64,000 nt of DNA from Bacteroidota bacterium (GTDB lineage: Bacteria; Bacteroidota; Bacteroidia; Bacteroidales; UBA4417): the NCBI GenBank assembly GCA_013376995.1, contig JACAAZ010000023.1, positions 1-64,000 on the forward strand, written 5' to 3'. Of the stretch, positions 27,280-36,544 are shown piece by piece. The position numbers and the translations under genes were made by a program. Positions within the stretch are counted from its first letter, which is position 1. Every line of letters begins with the position of its first letter. The notes under the pieces are model-generated. The model worked only from the letters and a program-made list of their open reading frames with translations. It made no database searches and was not told the origin of the DNA.

Positions 27280-28176
27280 ATGTCACTACAGAAGAAAAAC
27301 ACTTATATCACAGGCCTGTTCTACGCGCTTGCCTGTTACTCCTCCTGGGGCATCTTTCCCTTATACTGGAAACTCTTATCGCAGGTTCCGGCCCAGCAAA
27401 TACTAGCACATCGTATAGTTTGGTCAGCATTTTTCCTGCTGGTGATGATATTGGTATTAAAAAACAATAAATTCCTCATCTATCTAAAAACACCAAGGAC
27501 TGTTGGTTTATTATTGATCACGGGGATCCTGATAGGAGGTAATTGGTTTGTATATATCTATGCAGTAAATCACGAACACATTGTGGAAGCCAGCCTTGGC
27601 TATTACATCAACCCCTTGGTAAATGTATTACTGGGGGTAATTTTCCTGCACGAAAGGCTTAAAAAACTTCAGATCCTGGCGGTTCTGTTTGCATTTGCCG
27701 GGGTTACATGGCTCACCTTCCATCTCGGACGAGTACCCTGGGTCTCACTTTACCTGGCAGTTTCATTTGCCCTGTATGGCTTGCTTAGAAAGAAAGCGAA
27801 CCTTGAATCTTTACCTGGCTTGCTAATTGAAACGCTTCTACTCTCTCCCCTGGCACTTTATTACCTCTGGTTCGTTAATCAGCAGGGAAGTGGTATGTTC
27901 CTACACGCATCCTGGCTAACAAACCTGCTTCTCATTCTCGGAGGGCCTGTCACAGCAATTCCGCTGTTCTGGTTTGGAAAAGCTGCTACCAGGATACCGC
28001 TTTCCACCATTGGATTCATACAATATCTTTCTCCAACGTTCCAGTTGCTGATTGGGCTCTTCGTTTTCCACGAAGCCTTTAACCCGGTATTTTTAGCCAG
28101 TTTCGGCTTGGTTTGGACAGGCCTGGTTATATATACGGTCAGCTTGTTCAGGGATTACAGGCAGAGAATAAAGTAA
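27280..28176 (+). CDS. rarD: RarD-like EamA-family transporter
   Basis: A 298-residue inner-membrane drug/metabolite transporter with ten predicted segments in two EamA halves. It begins with GLFYALACYSSWGIFPLYWK, diagnostic for the RarD subfamily, and has HRIVWSAFFLL, GGNWFVYIYAVN and ASLGYYINPLVNVLLG. The substrate of RarD proteins is not established; the name comes from chloramphenicol sensitivity in Pseudomonas. It is a lone gene. Confidence 0.9.
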   Translation: MSLQKKNTYITGLFYALACYSSWGIFPLYWKLLSQVPAQQILAHRIVWSAFFLLVMILVLKNNKFLIYLKTPRTVGLLLITGILIGGNWFVYIYAVNHEHIVEASLGYYINPLVNVLLGVIFLHERLKKLQILAVLFAFAGVTWLTFHLGRVPWVSLYLAVSFALYGLLRKKANLESLPGLLIETLLLSPLALYYLWFVNQQGSGMFLHASWLTNLLLILGGPVTAIPLFWFGKAATRIPLSTIGFIQYLSPTFQLLIGLFVFHEAFNPVFLASFGLVWTGLVIYTVSLFRDYRQRIK

Positions 28177-28243
28177 GGCAAACTCAACCTTTTCTCCAAT
28201 AGGATGATAGATGAGATTGCAATCAAATTTCAGAAAGTCCGGA

Positions 28244-29215
28244 TTATTGTGCCTTTACCTCCTTTATGGATTGTATCAGCTGGGGCAATACTTTCTGAAC
28301 ATCCCCGACAATGCCATAATCGGCAACAGAGAAGATAGGAGCCTCAGGATCTTTGTTGACGGCAATAATCACCTTGGATGAGCTGATCCCTGCAACATGC
28401 TGTATGGCTCCTGATATCCCAAATGCAAAATAAACATTGGGGGCAATTACCTTACCGGTCTGACCTACATGCTCGGTGTGCGGCCTCCAGCCCTCATCGG
28501 CAACAGGCCTTGAACATGCGGTTGCGGCTCCGAGCACGGAAGCAAGTTCCTCAATTGGCCCCCAGTTCTCCGGGCCTTTCATTCCACGTCCTGCTGATAC
28601 AACAATGTCAGCTTCCGTGAGCAATACCTTGCCTGAAAACTTTTCGGATGATTCTACTTTTGTAGTAAAGTCAGCATCGGTAACTGAAGGTGTGAACTGT
28701 TTAACCTCAGCAGTTACGGGTGCTTCATGAACTCCAAAAGCATTAGGGGCCAGGGTAATTATCCTGACAGGAGTATTGATCACAACATCTGAAAAAGCCT
28801 TACCGGAAAATGTTTTCTTCCTGACAGTAAATGGATTATAACTTGAAGGAACAGCTGTTGCATAAGCAACCATGCCGGCACGCAACCTTGCTGAAAGACG
28901 GGGAGCTATCGCCTTTCCTGTAAACCCGGATGCCATAACAATAACGGTTGCTGATTCCTGTTGCACAGCCTGCTCAATCACTTTTGTCCAGGCGGCATTA
29001 TCCAGTTGTGAAAGCCTGCTGTCATTCACATTCAAGACTTTACCAGCTCCATAAGCACCAGCTTTTGAAAGCTCATCTGACGGAACATCTCCCAATGAAA
29101 GCGCAACCAGGCTAGTGCCCATGTCATTAGCTATTCTGGAGGCATAGGAAACCAATTCAAAGGCTCCCTTGTGAAATTTGCCTTCACGGTGTTCAATAAA
29201 TACGAGAACTGACAT
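28244..29215 (-). CDS. etfA: Electron-transfer flavoprotein alpha subunit
   Basis: EtfA binds FAD and with EtfB accepts electrons from acyl-CoA dehydrogenases. The 323-residue protein has the C-terminal FAD motif: VSAGRGMKGPENWG, then SRPVADEGWRPHTEHVGQTGK and FAFGISGAIQHVAGI, with INKDPEAPIF. It lies 66 bases after etfB on the minus strand, downstream of an acyl-CoA dehydrogenase gene, the usual beta-oxidation arrangement in Bacteroidota. Confidence 0.96.
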   Translation of the reverse strand: MSVLVFIEHREGKFHKGAFELVSYASRIANDMGTSLVALSLGDVPSDELSKAGAYGAGKVLNVNDSRLSQLDNAAWTKVIEQAVQQESATVIVMASGFTGKAIAPRLSARLRAGMVAYATAVPSSYNPFTVRKKTFSGKAFSDVVINTPVRIITLAPNAFGVHEAPVTAEVKQFTPSVTDADFTTKVESSEKFSGKVLLTEADIVVSAGRGMKGPENWGPIEELASVLGAATACSRPVADEGWRPHTEHVGQTGKVIAPNVYFAFGISGAIQHVAGISSSKVIIAVNKDPEAPIFSVADYGIVGDVQKVLPQLIQSIKEVKAQ

Positions 29216-29281
29216 GCTATGATTATTGTTAGGTTCGAGATCGTTTGAATTCAGAGGTTCTGTGCCTCCATTGCAAAATTG

Positions 29282-30031
29282 TTAAATGACTTTTGCTTCG
29301 CTGTGCAGAAGCCTGACAAGTTCAGGGACATTTTCAGCATCTACCATACGGCAGGCAGATTTTGGGACCGGCAGGCTGAAATTGCCGAAAGATGTCAGGG
29401 AAGGACTACCACAGGATGCCAGGACTGAAAGAGGTTTGGTCCTTGAAGCCATGATTCCTCTCATGGAAGGAATTCTTGGATCGATGGCAATACCTTTCTG
29501 GACGATAGCAACGAGGGGAGCAGAAACAGAAATAGTTTCCTTACCACCGTCAATTTCGCGGGTGAGTGCAACTTTCCCATCCTGGAGGCTGAGTGAACTT
29601 ACTGAAGATATAGAAGTGTATCCCAGCAGTTCTGATAACATCCCACCAACCATGGAACCATTATAATCACTTGATTCAATCCCGCATAGTATGATTTCAT
29701 AAGGATTCGCCTTAATGAGGCCGGCCAGTTCAGCAGCAACCTGGAATGCATCAGCAGGATCCAGGTCAACCCTGAAAGCATCATCAGCGCCAATTGCCAA
29801 AGCTTTCCGGAGAGTAGGCTCAACTTCCGTTTTTCCAACCATGGCGACTGAAACTTTCCCAACCAGGGTGCCGGTTGTCTCCTTAATTTCCAGAGCCCGT
29901 GTAAGAGCCAGTTCATCCCATGGATTGATCACCCACTGAATTCCTGACAGATCGACTTTTGAGTTATCAGCGGCCAGTTTGATCCTTGTTGTGGTATCGG
30001 GAACATTGCTGAGGCAAACTAGTATATTCAT
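29282..30031 (-). CDS. etfB: Electron-transfer flavoprotein beta subunit
   Basis: EtfB pairs with EtfA and carries AMP or a second FAD. The 249-residue protein has NPWDELALTRALEIKE, then the nucleotide-binding stretch AIGADDAFRVD, then GIESSDYNGSMVGGMLSELLG, where family members bind adenine. The recognition loop near residue 190 is followed by PRIPSMRGIMASRTKPL. A heptamer repeat tract separates it from the acyl-CoA dehydrogenase gene upstream. Confidence 0.96.
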   Translation of the reverse strand: MNILVCLSNVPDTTTRIKLAADNSKVDLSGIQWVINPWDELALTRALEIKETTGTLVGKVSVAMVGKTEVEPTLRKALAIGADDAFRVDLDPADAFQVAAELAGLIKANPYEIILCGIESSDYNGSMVGGMLSELLGYTSISSVSSLSLQDGKVALTREIDGGKETISVSAPLVAIVQKGIAIDPRIPSMRGIMASRTKPLSVLASCGSPSLTSFGNFSLPVPKSACRMVDAENVPELVRLLHSEAKVI

Positions 30032-30078
30032 TTCGTGATGGTTATGGTTATTATGATAGTGGGGGATTGTTTAAGGGT

Positions 30079-30505
30079 GGAGGCAGTAAGCAAGAGATAA
30101 AAGATAAAAGGCAAAGACAAAAAGCAGGTGGCAGGAGGCAGGTGGCAGGTGGCAGGTGGCAGGTGGCAGGTGGCAGGTGGCAGGTGGCAGAAGATAAAAG
30201 ATAAAAGACAAAAGACAAAAGACAAAAAGCAGTAGGAAGTAGGAAGTAGGCAGAAGATAAAAGATAAAAGATAAAAGACAAAAGGTAAAAGACAAAAAGC
30301 AGTAAGAAGTAGGCAGGTGGCAGTGGGCAGTAGGCGGGACTCTGTAAGCAGTAATTGGTTGGCAGTAAGTGAAATACAGGAAGCAATATTTGGAATGTAC
30401 CTTTATCTGTTCCCTTTTAACTTTTGTCTTACCCCTTTTATCTTTTGTCTTCTAAATTCCTACTTCTTCCGGCTTCCGGCTTCTGACTTCTTACTTCTTA
30501 CTTCA
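30079..30505. repeat. 61-unit heptamer tract between acd and etfB
   Basis: One 7-nt register runs from 30079 to 30505. From 30079 to 30372, 42 purine-rich units alternate in blocks: GTGGCAG repeated, then AAGATAA / AAGACAA, then TAGGAAG / TAGGCAG, and back. Four irregular units follow (30373-30400). Then 15 pyrimidine-rich units in the same register (TTTTATC, TTTTGTC, GGCTTCC, TACTTCT) continue into the stop codon of the acyl-CoA dehydrogenase at 30498-30500. Apparent open frames here are repeat artefacts. Confidence 0.92.
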
Positions 30506-31637
30506 AAATATCCCTTGAAATAACGATCTGCTGTATCTCCGAAGTACCTTCATAGATCTGTGTCAGCTTGGCCTCACGCATCAGGCGTTCAACATGGTAT
30601 TCCTTCACATAGCCATAGCCGCCGTGTATTTGAACAGCCTGGGTTGTTATCTCCATTGCCGTTTCAGCAGCGTAGTATTTTGCCATTGCGCTGGCAACAC
30701 CATAGGGTTTCCCCTGATCTTTCAGCCATGCAGCTTTAAGGCAGAGATTCCTCGCATTTTCAATTTTAACGGCCATATCTGCCAGCTTGAATGCAATTGC
30801 CTGGTGGTTCGCTATTTCAGTTCCAAAGGCTTTTCTTTCCTTCGCATATTTAACAGCCCTCTCAAATGCACCGGAAGCAAGTCCCAGGGCCTGGGATGCA
30901 ATACCGATCCTTCCTCCTTCCAGGGTCTTCATGGCAAAGGTAAAACCGAAACCATCCTCCCCTATCCTGTTCTCTTTCGGAACAATCACATCATTGAACA
31001 TCACAGAATGAGTATCGCTGCTGCGCATTCCCATTTTATCTTCATGAGGGCCGACTGTAATCCCCGCTGAATGCCGGTCGACAATCAGGCAGTTTATGCC
31101 TTTATGTTTCTTTTCCGGGTTCGTTTGCGCAATAACGAGGTAGGTCCCGGCCGTATTTCCATTGGTGATCCAGTTCTTGGTACCATTTAACAAATAATGA
31201 TCGCCTTTGTCTTCAGCTGTGGTGCGTTGTGAAGTTGCATCCGATCCGGCTTCCGGTTCCGACAATAAAAATGCTCCGATCTTTTCACCTCTTGCCAGGG
31301 GCTTGAGGTACTTATTCTTCTGTTCTTCTGTACCGAATGCTTCCAGACCATAACAGACAAGCGAATTGTTCACACTCATGATTACACTGACCGAAGCATC
31401 CACTTTAGAGATTTCTTCCATCGCCAGTACATAGGAAACCGTATCCATGCCTCCACCATCATAAGCCGTATCGACGAGCATCCCGAGGAAGCCCAATTCC
31501 GCGAGTTTCTTAACATGTTCAGTAGGATAAATGGAACCTGCATCTCTCTCAATAACATCTTTAATAAGCTCCCGCTGGGCAAAATCGCGTGCAGCATCGC
31601 GGATCATCAGCTGCTCCTCGGTGAATTCGAAATCCAT
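30498..31637 (-). CDS. Acyl-CoA dehydrogenase
   Basis: A 379-residue short/medium-chain acyl-CoA dehydrogenase. The start MDFEFTEEQLMIRDAARDF is typical. FAD motifs are AFLLSEPEAGSDA and NWITNG, and the C-terminal end has QIHGGYGYVKEYHVERLMREAK followed by IYEGTSEIQ, with the catalytic Glu at about residue 363. Electrons would pass to the adjacent EtfAB. The chain-length preference cannot be read from sequence. Its final codons and stop lie inside the end of a heptamer repeat tract. Confidence 0.95.
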   Translation of the reverse strand: MDFEFTEEQLMIRDAARDFAQRELIKDVIERDAGSIYPTEHVKKLAELGFLGMLVDTAYDGGGMDTVSYVLAMEEISKVDASVSVIMSVNNSLVCYGLEAFGTEEQKNKYLKPLARGEKIGAFLLSEPEAGSDATSQRTTAEDKGDHYLLNGTKNWITNGNTAGTYLVIAQTNPEKKHKGINCLIVDRHSAGITVGPHEDKMGMRSSDTHSVMFNDVIVPKENRIGEDGFGFTFAMKTLEGGRIGIASQALGLASGAFERAVKYAKERKAFGTEIANHQAIAFKLADMAVKIENARNLCLKAAWLKDQGKPYGVASAMAKYYAAETAMEITTQAVQIHGGYGYVKEYHVERLMREAKLTQIYEGTSEIQQIVISRDILK

Positions 31638-31809
31638 GGTAAATAAAAGGTTAGGTTATGAAAAGGTTGATCTGGTCCGAAACAAATGTAAGAAAATTTT
31701 AAAGTTGTAAACAACATATGTAGATAATTATATCCATAGTCCAAAAGCAGTTTTGATTTGTTTACATAAGCATAATGGCAACTATTCAAAATCAATAAAA
31801 AGACAAGCA

Positions 31810-32592
31810 ATGCAGTCAAAAATCAATAGCAAGACAGTTGTATTTCTTCATGGTTTATTTATGAACCCAAAAAGCTGGACTAAATGGGTACAGTATTTCC
31901 AAAATAAAGGCTATAAGTGCTACACCCCGGCATATCCTTTTCATGAAGGGCAACCTGCTGAACTTAGGCAGAATATAGATCCGGAATTGGGAAAACTCAC
32001 CCTCGGTGATGTTATTGAAAAGCTAGAAGACTTCATTGGGACCTTACCCGATAAGCCAATTCTCATTGGTCATTCAATGGGCGGACTTGCCGTTCAGAAG
32101 CTAATTGAACTGGGCCTGGGAGTCGCCGGAATCTGCCTGAATCCTGCTCCACCTAAAGGTGTATTATCATTCAAATACAGCTTTCTGAAAGCAAACTTCC
32201 CAACCATTAATCCTTTGAAGGGCAATACAGTTTGTTTGCCAACGCCAGAATGGTTTCATTATGCATTTTGCAATACAATGTCAATTGAAGAAACACTTAT
32301 AGAATATGCTGAATTTGTTGTGCCTGAAAGCAGGAACATTCCAAGAAGCAGTACAGGACAGGATGGTACGCTCGATTTTAGCAAGCCACATGCACCACTT
32401 CTTATCATAGCTGGTGAAAAAGATCACATCATACCAAAATCGCTTAACAGGAGAAATGCCTATTCTTATACTGACAGGGAAAGTGTAACAGATTTCAAAG
32501 TATTCCCGGGCAGGACACACTATATTTGCGGTCAAAAAGGCTGGGAAGAGGTAGCTGATTATATCTTTGGCTGGATCAAACAAATACAATAA
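31810..32592 (+). CDS. Alpha/beta hydrolase
   Basis: A 260-residue alpha/beta-hydrolase fold protein. The start at 31810 (MQSKINSKTVVFLHGLF) places the first strand and oxyanion HG motif correctly; an upstream ATG adds 19 unlikely residues. The catalytic triad is Ser in GHSMGG, Asp in IIAGEKDHIIP and His in FPGRTHYICG. It has no signal peptide, so it is cytoplasmic. The substrate is unknown. It is followed 19 bases on by a haem lipoprotein. Confidence 0.85.
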   Translation: MQSKINSKTVVFLHGLFMNPKSWTKWVQYFQNKGYKCYTPAYPFHEGQPAELRQNIDPELGKLTLGDVIEKLEDFIGTLPDKPILIGHSMGGLAVQKLIELGLGVAGICLNPAPPKGVLSFKYSFLKANFPTINPLKGNTVCLPTPEWFHYAFCNTMSIEETLIEYAEFVVPESRNIPRSSTGQDGTLDFSKPHAPLLIIAGEKDHIIPKSLNRRNAYSYTDRESVTDFKVFPGRTHYICGQKGWEEVADYIFGWIKQIQ

Positions 32593-32611
32593 CCCTTCAT
32601 TAATCACCCAC

Positions 32612-33118
32612 ATGAAATATCTCGTGCTATTATTCACTCTGTTGGCAATTATTGCCTGCGATCGCCCTTCTGACAGGCGCCATGAATTGCTTAGCCGGAT
32701 TGACAGCCTGGAGAAGAAACTGGCCCAATCCTATAAACCAGGGCTGGGAGAATTTATGAGCAGCATTCAAACCCATCATGCCAAGCTTTGGTTTGCAGGT
32801 CAAAATCAAAACTGGAATCTCGCAGATTTTGAAGTACATGAAATTATGGAAGCGGTTGACAACATTCAAAAATATGATACTGAGCGAAAAGAAAGCAAAC
32901 TTCTTGAGATCCTTTCGCCATCAATCGATACTGTTAATATGGCAATTAAAAAGAAAGACAAAACTGCATTTGACAGAAGTTTCAACCTGCTTACCCAAAC
33001 TTGTAATAAATGTCACCAACAGGTGAATTTTGCATTCAACGTGGTGAAAATTCCCGAGGTTTCAACTTTCAGCAACCAGGATTTTAACCTTCAGAATCCT
33101 GCAGATAAAAACAAGTAG
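32612..33118 (+). CDS. Lipoprotein with a single c-type haem site
   Basis: A 168-residue lipoprotein. The start at 32612 (MKYLVLLFTLLAIIAC) puts the lipobox IIAC at Cys16. The mature part is helical and ends in C131-N-K-C-H135, a CxxCH haem-attachment motif, followed by QQVNFAFNVVKIP. A C-terminal CxxCH after several helices is the layout of class II (cytochrome c prime-like) cytochromes. It probably carries one haem at the membrane surface; partner and redox role are unknown. No cytochrome maturation gene is near. Confidence 0.7.
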   Translation: MKYLVLLFTLLAIIACDRPSDRRHELLSRIDSLEKKLAQSYKPGLGEFMSSIQTHHAKLWFAGQNQNWNLADFEVHEIMEAVDNIQKYDTERKESKLLEILSPSIDTVNMAIKKKDKTAFDRSFNLLTQTCNKCHQQVNFAFNVVKIPEVSTFSNQDFNLQNPADKNK

Positions 33119-33306
33119 TTATCTGAAAGTATCATTTGCCAATCCCCAGGCCCTGTTTCCAAATAATTTTATCCTGAACAAATTATTAAGATCTGTGTTA
33201 TTAGTCAAGATATCAATACTTCATTAATGCATTTTACTGATATTAATGTGTACATTGGTAATTGGACAGATAATTATATTGATACTTTCTAATCATTATC
33301 GAATTC

Positions 33307-34014
33307 ATGAAACGAACGATAACGCTATTTCTTGGAGTTTTGCTTGGCATATCCGGTGCAATAGCTCAAGACGCTGATGGTGCATTTATAAATTTCAGCC
33401 TTATGGGCGTTAAAGCTAACCGTCCTAACATGGATGCTTATGTCAAAGTGCTGAGTGATACGCTGAATTTAGATCCTGCACTAAAGCCCAACAATGGTTA
33501 TGGCCTCAACGCTGCTTTTATTACCCGCAAGAACAAATTTGAATTTGAATTGGGTGGTTATGTGACAAAAACACACTATACAACTTCCATGGACCTTAGT
33601 GGAGATATTCCAATTATCAAATGCGGCGATATTGAAATTCACATGGGAGCCAACTACCTGCCTGTCAACTGGCTCATTTTTGGCGCTCATCTCCTTCTAA
33701 ATGCTGAACAAAATAACCAGCTTAAGAATGCCAATTCTGCATCGGTTACTTCACCTGAAAGCAATGTTGATCTCAATATATTCAGGGGTTACTCCTTTGG
33801 AGTTAAAGCCATAGCAGGCTTGAATATCCCTTTGTCGAAAAAGGGTAATAATTTTATCAGGATCACTCCGTTTTACCAGCTGGGAATATCGAAATACAAC
33901 TATTACAAGGCTTTCGACAATTATCTTGCAAACTATTCAGGAGATAAAAAAACACGCATTAGCCAGACTGGCATTTTGGTAGGATTGGTATTCAAGATCA
34001 AAGACGCATCCTGA
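33307..34014 (+). CDS. Outer-membrane beta-barrel protein of unknown function
   Basis: A 235-residue exported protein with a signal peptide (1-20, cut after AIAQ) and alternating amphipathic strands fitting an eight- to ten-strand barrel: FEFELGGYVTKTHY, NYLPVNWLIFGAHLLLNAEQ, GYSFGVKAIAGLNIPL and FIRITPFYQLGISKYNYY. No family is recognised. It reads towards the fucosidase gene, with ten bases between the stops. Confidence 0.7.
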   Translation: MKRTITLFLGVLLGISGAIAQDADGAFINFSLMGVKANRPNMDAYVKVLSDTLNLDPALKPNNGYGLNAAFITRKNKFEFELGGYVTKTHYTTSMDLSGDIPIIKCGDIEIHMGANYLPVNWLIFGAHLLLNAEQNNQLKNANSASVTSPESNVDLNIFRGYSFGVKAIAGLNIPLSKKGNNFIRITPFYQLGISKYNYYKAFDNYLANYSGDKKTRISQTGILVGLVFKIKDAS

Positions 34015-34024
34015 CAGGATATTC

Positions 34025-36103
34025 TTATTCCGCTCCAATTTCATCTATAAAGATCCAGGCTTTCCCGCCAGCTCCCGGATGGCCCTCCGGACAAGTCTTC
34101 CTGTTTTTTGCTGTGAACCTTATATACTGGGTATAAACTTCCGGGAATACGTCGGAGTATTCCTTAATTGCATCGGGTGATCTCCAGATAGTAGGAATGA
34201 ACTTCTTATCCAGCAGAGGCTCGAAATCCTTCCCGTCATCAGAAGCTTCTATAATGAACTCGATAGGCTCAAAAATCCAGGCTTTGTTTTGGACGAGGTA
34301 GCTGATACTGGCTGTATGGATATTCATTTTCTTCCCCATATCAAGAACTGCAACGAAATCTGTTCCTTCAAATCCCAGCCAGTTTCCATCCGAAATTTTC
34401 ATTTTTCCATGCTTTGCATCTGTGAGGCTTGCACCTCCTGATGCAGCATACTTTGATGAGGGAGGGATTTTAAGTGATACTGACTTCCCATAAGAAACCG
34501 GCAATTTAATTGATATGACATCTCCAAACTTCCTGTCATTATAGTAAAGCACAGCTTTAAAGTTAACCGGGGTCTTTATACCGGCAGGCTTGGTATATTG
34601 ACTTGATTTATCGTTTGGCTCAAGCCCGTTTGAGGTGTAATAAACGGCAACTTTGGGATTGTTATATACTGTCGTCATCAATGCAACAACCTTATCAATC
34701 GACTGATCATACTTGAATGAAAACTTTGGAGAGTCGAGTATTTCTGGCTTACCTTTTATATCAAGGACCACGACAGAGCAAATTGAATCTGGAGCTAATC
34801 CCTGTAAGGATATCTCAATATTCCCATTCCTTCGGGTAATTGTAAGGGCATTCTTTTTAAAATCAGATAACAGGTATGATCCTAGCGGTTCATTCAACAA
34901 TCCTTGTAAAACTATCCTGTCATTTTTGGGCCATTCAAAAATGTGAAGATAAAGGCGGGTTCCGTTTTCGATTGACTTTTGAGTGCATTTACCCCAGGTA
35001 ATATCGTTTAAAGGGCTTGCCTGCGTCCCATAAATTGATTCTCCGTTCACTTTCATCCAGGAGCCGATAACTTTCAGGCGATCCAGGCTGGCTTGGGGTA
35101 AGAGGCCTTCGGAGGTTGGTCCGACATTCAACAGGAAATTGCCACCCTTTGAGGCAATATCAACGAGGTTGTAAACCAGGGCTCTTGACGATTTCCAGTT
35201 ATTATCATTTTTATTATAACCCCAGTGATCATTCATGGTCATACAGGATTCCCAGTCCTTGCCGGGCAGCCCGGTTTCAGGAATTTCCTGCTCCGGCGTT
35301 CCAAAATCACCCAGTGCTTCCGGATTAGTACTGATGCCGGCCATTCCATCGCGGTAAACATCTATCCTGTTATTAATCAGGATATTGGTGTCAATTTCTT
35401 TGATATGCTGATACAATTTGAGGGCATATTCATGTGACCATGTGTTCTCCCATTCTCCATCAAACCAGATGACAGAAACAGGGGCGTATTTGGTTATAAT
35501 CTCGTCAACCTGGTTTTCTAAATATTCGAAAAAACGCGCATAAGAAGTGCTATCAGATGGACGGTTCGTCTCCCAATCCCGCCTTGGTAAATAGTCAGGG
35601 TTATGCCAGTCCATGATGGAATAATACCACCCTATTTTTATCCCGTTCTTATGGCATGCGTCCGATAATTCTTTAAGAATATCCCTATGAAAGGGTGTAG
35701 ACATCACATCAAAACCGGTATACTTTGAATCGAACAGGCAAAAGCCGTCATGATGTTTAGATGTCAGAATTATATATTTCATCCCGGCATCTTTGGCAGC
35801 CTTAACCCAGTCGTCAGCATTGAATTTTGAAGGATTGAACTGCTGGACAAACTTATCATACTCCTCAACCGGAATTTGTGCAGTATTGCGAATCCATTCC
35901 GCATGGTCCTTCTGGCCCTTCCACTCTCCTGCCGGGATGGAATACAGCCCCCAATGCAGGAACATCCCAAAACGGGCATCACGCCACCATTCCATCCGGT
36001 CATTCTCTATAGCGCTCTTAGCTGATGTTGACTGCGCAAAAAGAGAAATCACCGGCATGCCAAGAGTCATAGTAAACAAACAAAGAATTAAGATCCTTTT
36101 CAT
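34025..36103 (-). CDS. Exported GH29 alpha-L-fucosidase
   Basis: A 692-residue glycoside hydrolase of family 29 that removes alpha-linked L-fucose from glycans. A signal peptide (1-23) precedes the catalytic domain (about 35-370). Marks are WWRDARFGMFLHWGLYS, ILTSKHHDGFCLFDS and VIWFDGEWENT, with the nucleophile Asp215. A C-terminal chitobiase/beta-hexosaminidase C-like part (about 460-530) and a discoidin-like (F5/8 type C) domain (about 540-692) follow. It is a single gene without SusC/SusD neighbours, so this is not a complete polysaccharide-utilisation locus. No T9SS domain is seen. Confidence 0.93.
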   Translation of the reverse strand: MKRILILCLFTMTLGMPVISLFAQSTSAKSAIENDRMEWWRDARFGMFLHWGLYSIPAGEWKGQKDHAEWIRNTAQIPVEEYDKFVQQFNPSKFNADDWVKAAKDAGMKYIILTSKHHDGFCLFDSKYTGFDVMSTPFHRDILKELSDACHKNGIKIGWYYSIMDWHNPDYLPRRDWETNRPSDSTSYARFFEYLENQVDEIITKYAPVSVIWFDGEWENTWSHEYALKLYQHIKEIDTNILINNRIDVYRDGMAGISTNPEALGDFGTPEQEIPETGLPGKDWESCMTMNDHWGYNKNDNNWKSSRALVYNLVDIASKGGNFLLNVGPTSEGLLPQASLDRLKVIGSWMKVNGESIYGTQASPLNDITWGKCTQKSIENGTRLYLHIFEWPKNDRIVLQGLLNEPLGSYLLSDFKKNALTITRRNGNIEISLQGLAPDSICSVVVLDIKGKPEILDSPKFSFKYDQSIDKVVALMTTVYNNPKVAVYYTSNGLEPNDKSSQYTKPAGIKTPVNFKAVLYYNDRKFGDVISIKLPVSYGKSVSLKIPPSSKYAASGGASLTDAKHGKMKISDGNWLGFEGTDFVAVLDMGKKMNIHTASISYLVQNKAWIFEPIEFIIEASDDGKDFEPLLDKKFIPTIWRSPDAIKEYSDVFPEVYTQYIRFTAKNRKTCPEGHPGAGGKAWIFIDEIGAE

Positions 36104-36544
36104 GCGTTAAAAGATTATTTTTTTTGAAATAGAACGTGGATATCGATAACTATTTTAAGAGGAAGCAGGTGGAAAGTTTTTATTGTTTCCGGAACAATTC
36201 AGGAATTCGGTTGTTTTATAAAAGTACAATTGAAGTATCATCGCTATTGTTACCGGCAAAGTTACTTCAAGACGTCCAAAGCTACAAAAGCTTAGCGTAC
36301 CAACTGTAGGTCAAATTTATAATGGGTTATTGATGATTTACGACATAACAAAAACCCATTCACCTGCAGGCGCTTCGAATGACCAGGGACCTATTCCGGG
36401 CACCATCGGTTAATGATCACATTCATCAACTGATCTCATTCCCACGCAACTTGCATGTTGATTTACGGCAATACTACTTGCCCTGACAGGGTAAAGTACG
36501 CCTTAGACAGTTTATCGATCATTAATCATGTTAAATAAATTTCG
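36104..36544. other. Gene-free stretch before the desaturase gene
   Basis: About 440 bases with no credible open frame, and no repeat or strong hairpin that I can see. It should contain the promoters of the fucosidase (minus) and desaturase (plus) genes, but I found no convincing -33/-7 pair. Confidence 0.4.

Noticed and set aside
30028-30523. Several open frames on both strands in the acd-etfB gap, some Pro/Cys/His-rich.
   Set aside because: Products of GTGGCAG and AAGACAA heptamers; no start signal and no non-repeat sequence.
36104-36544. A hidden small gene or RNA in the gap before the desaturase.
   Set aside because: No frame with a plausible start and composition, no hairpin with a U-run, and no repeat.
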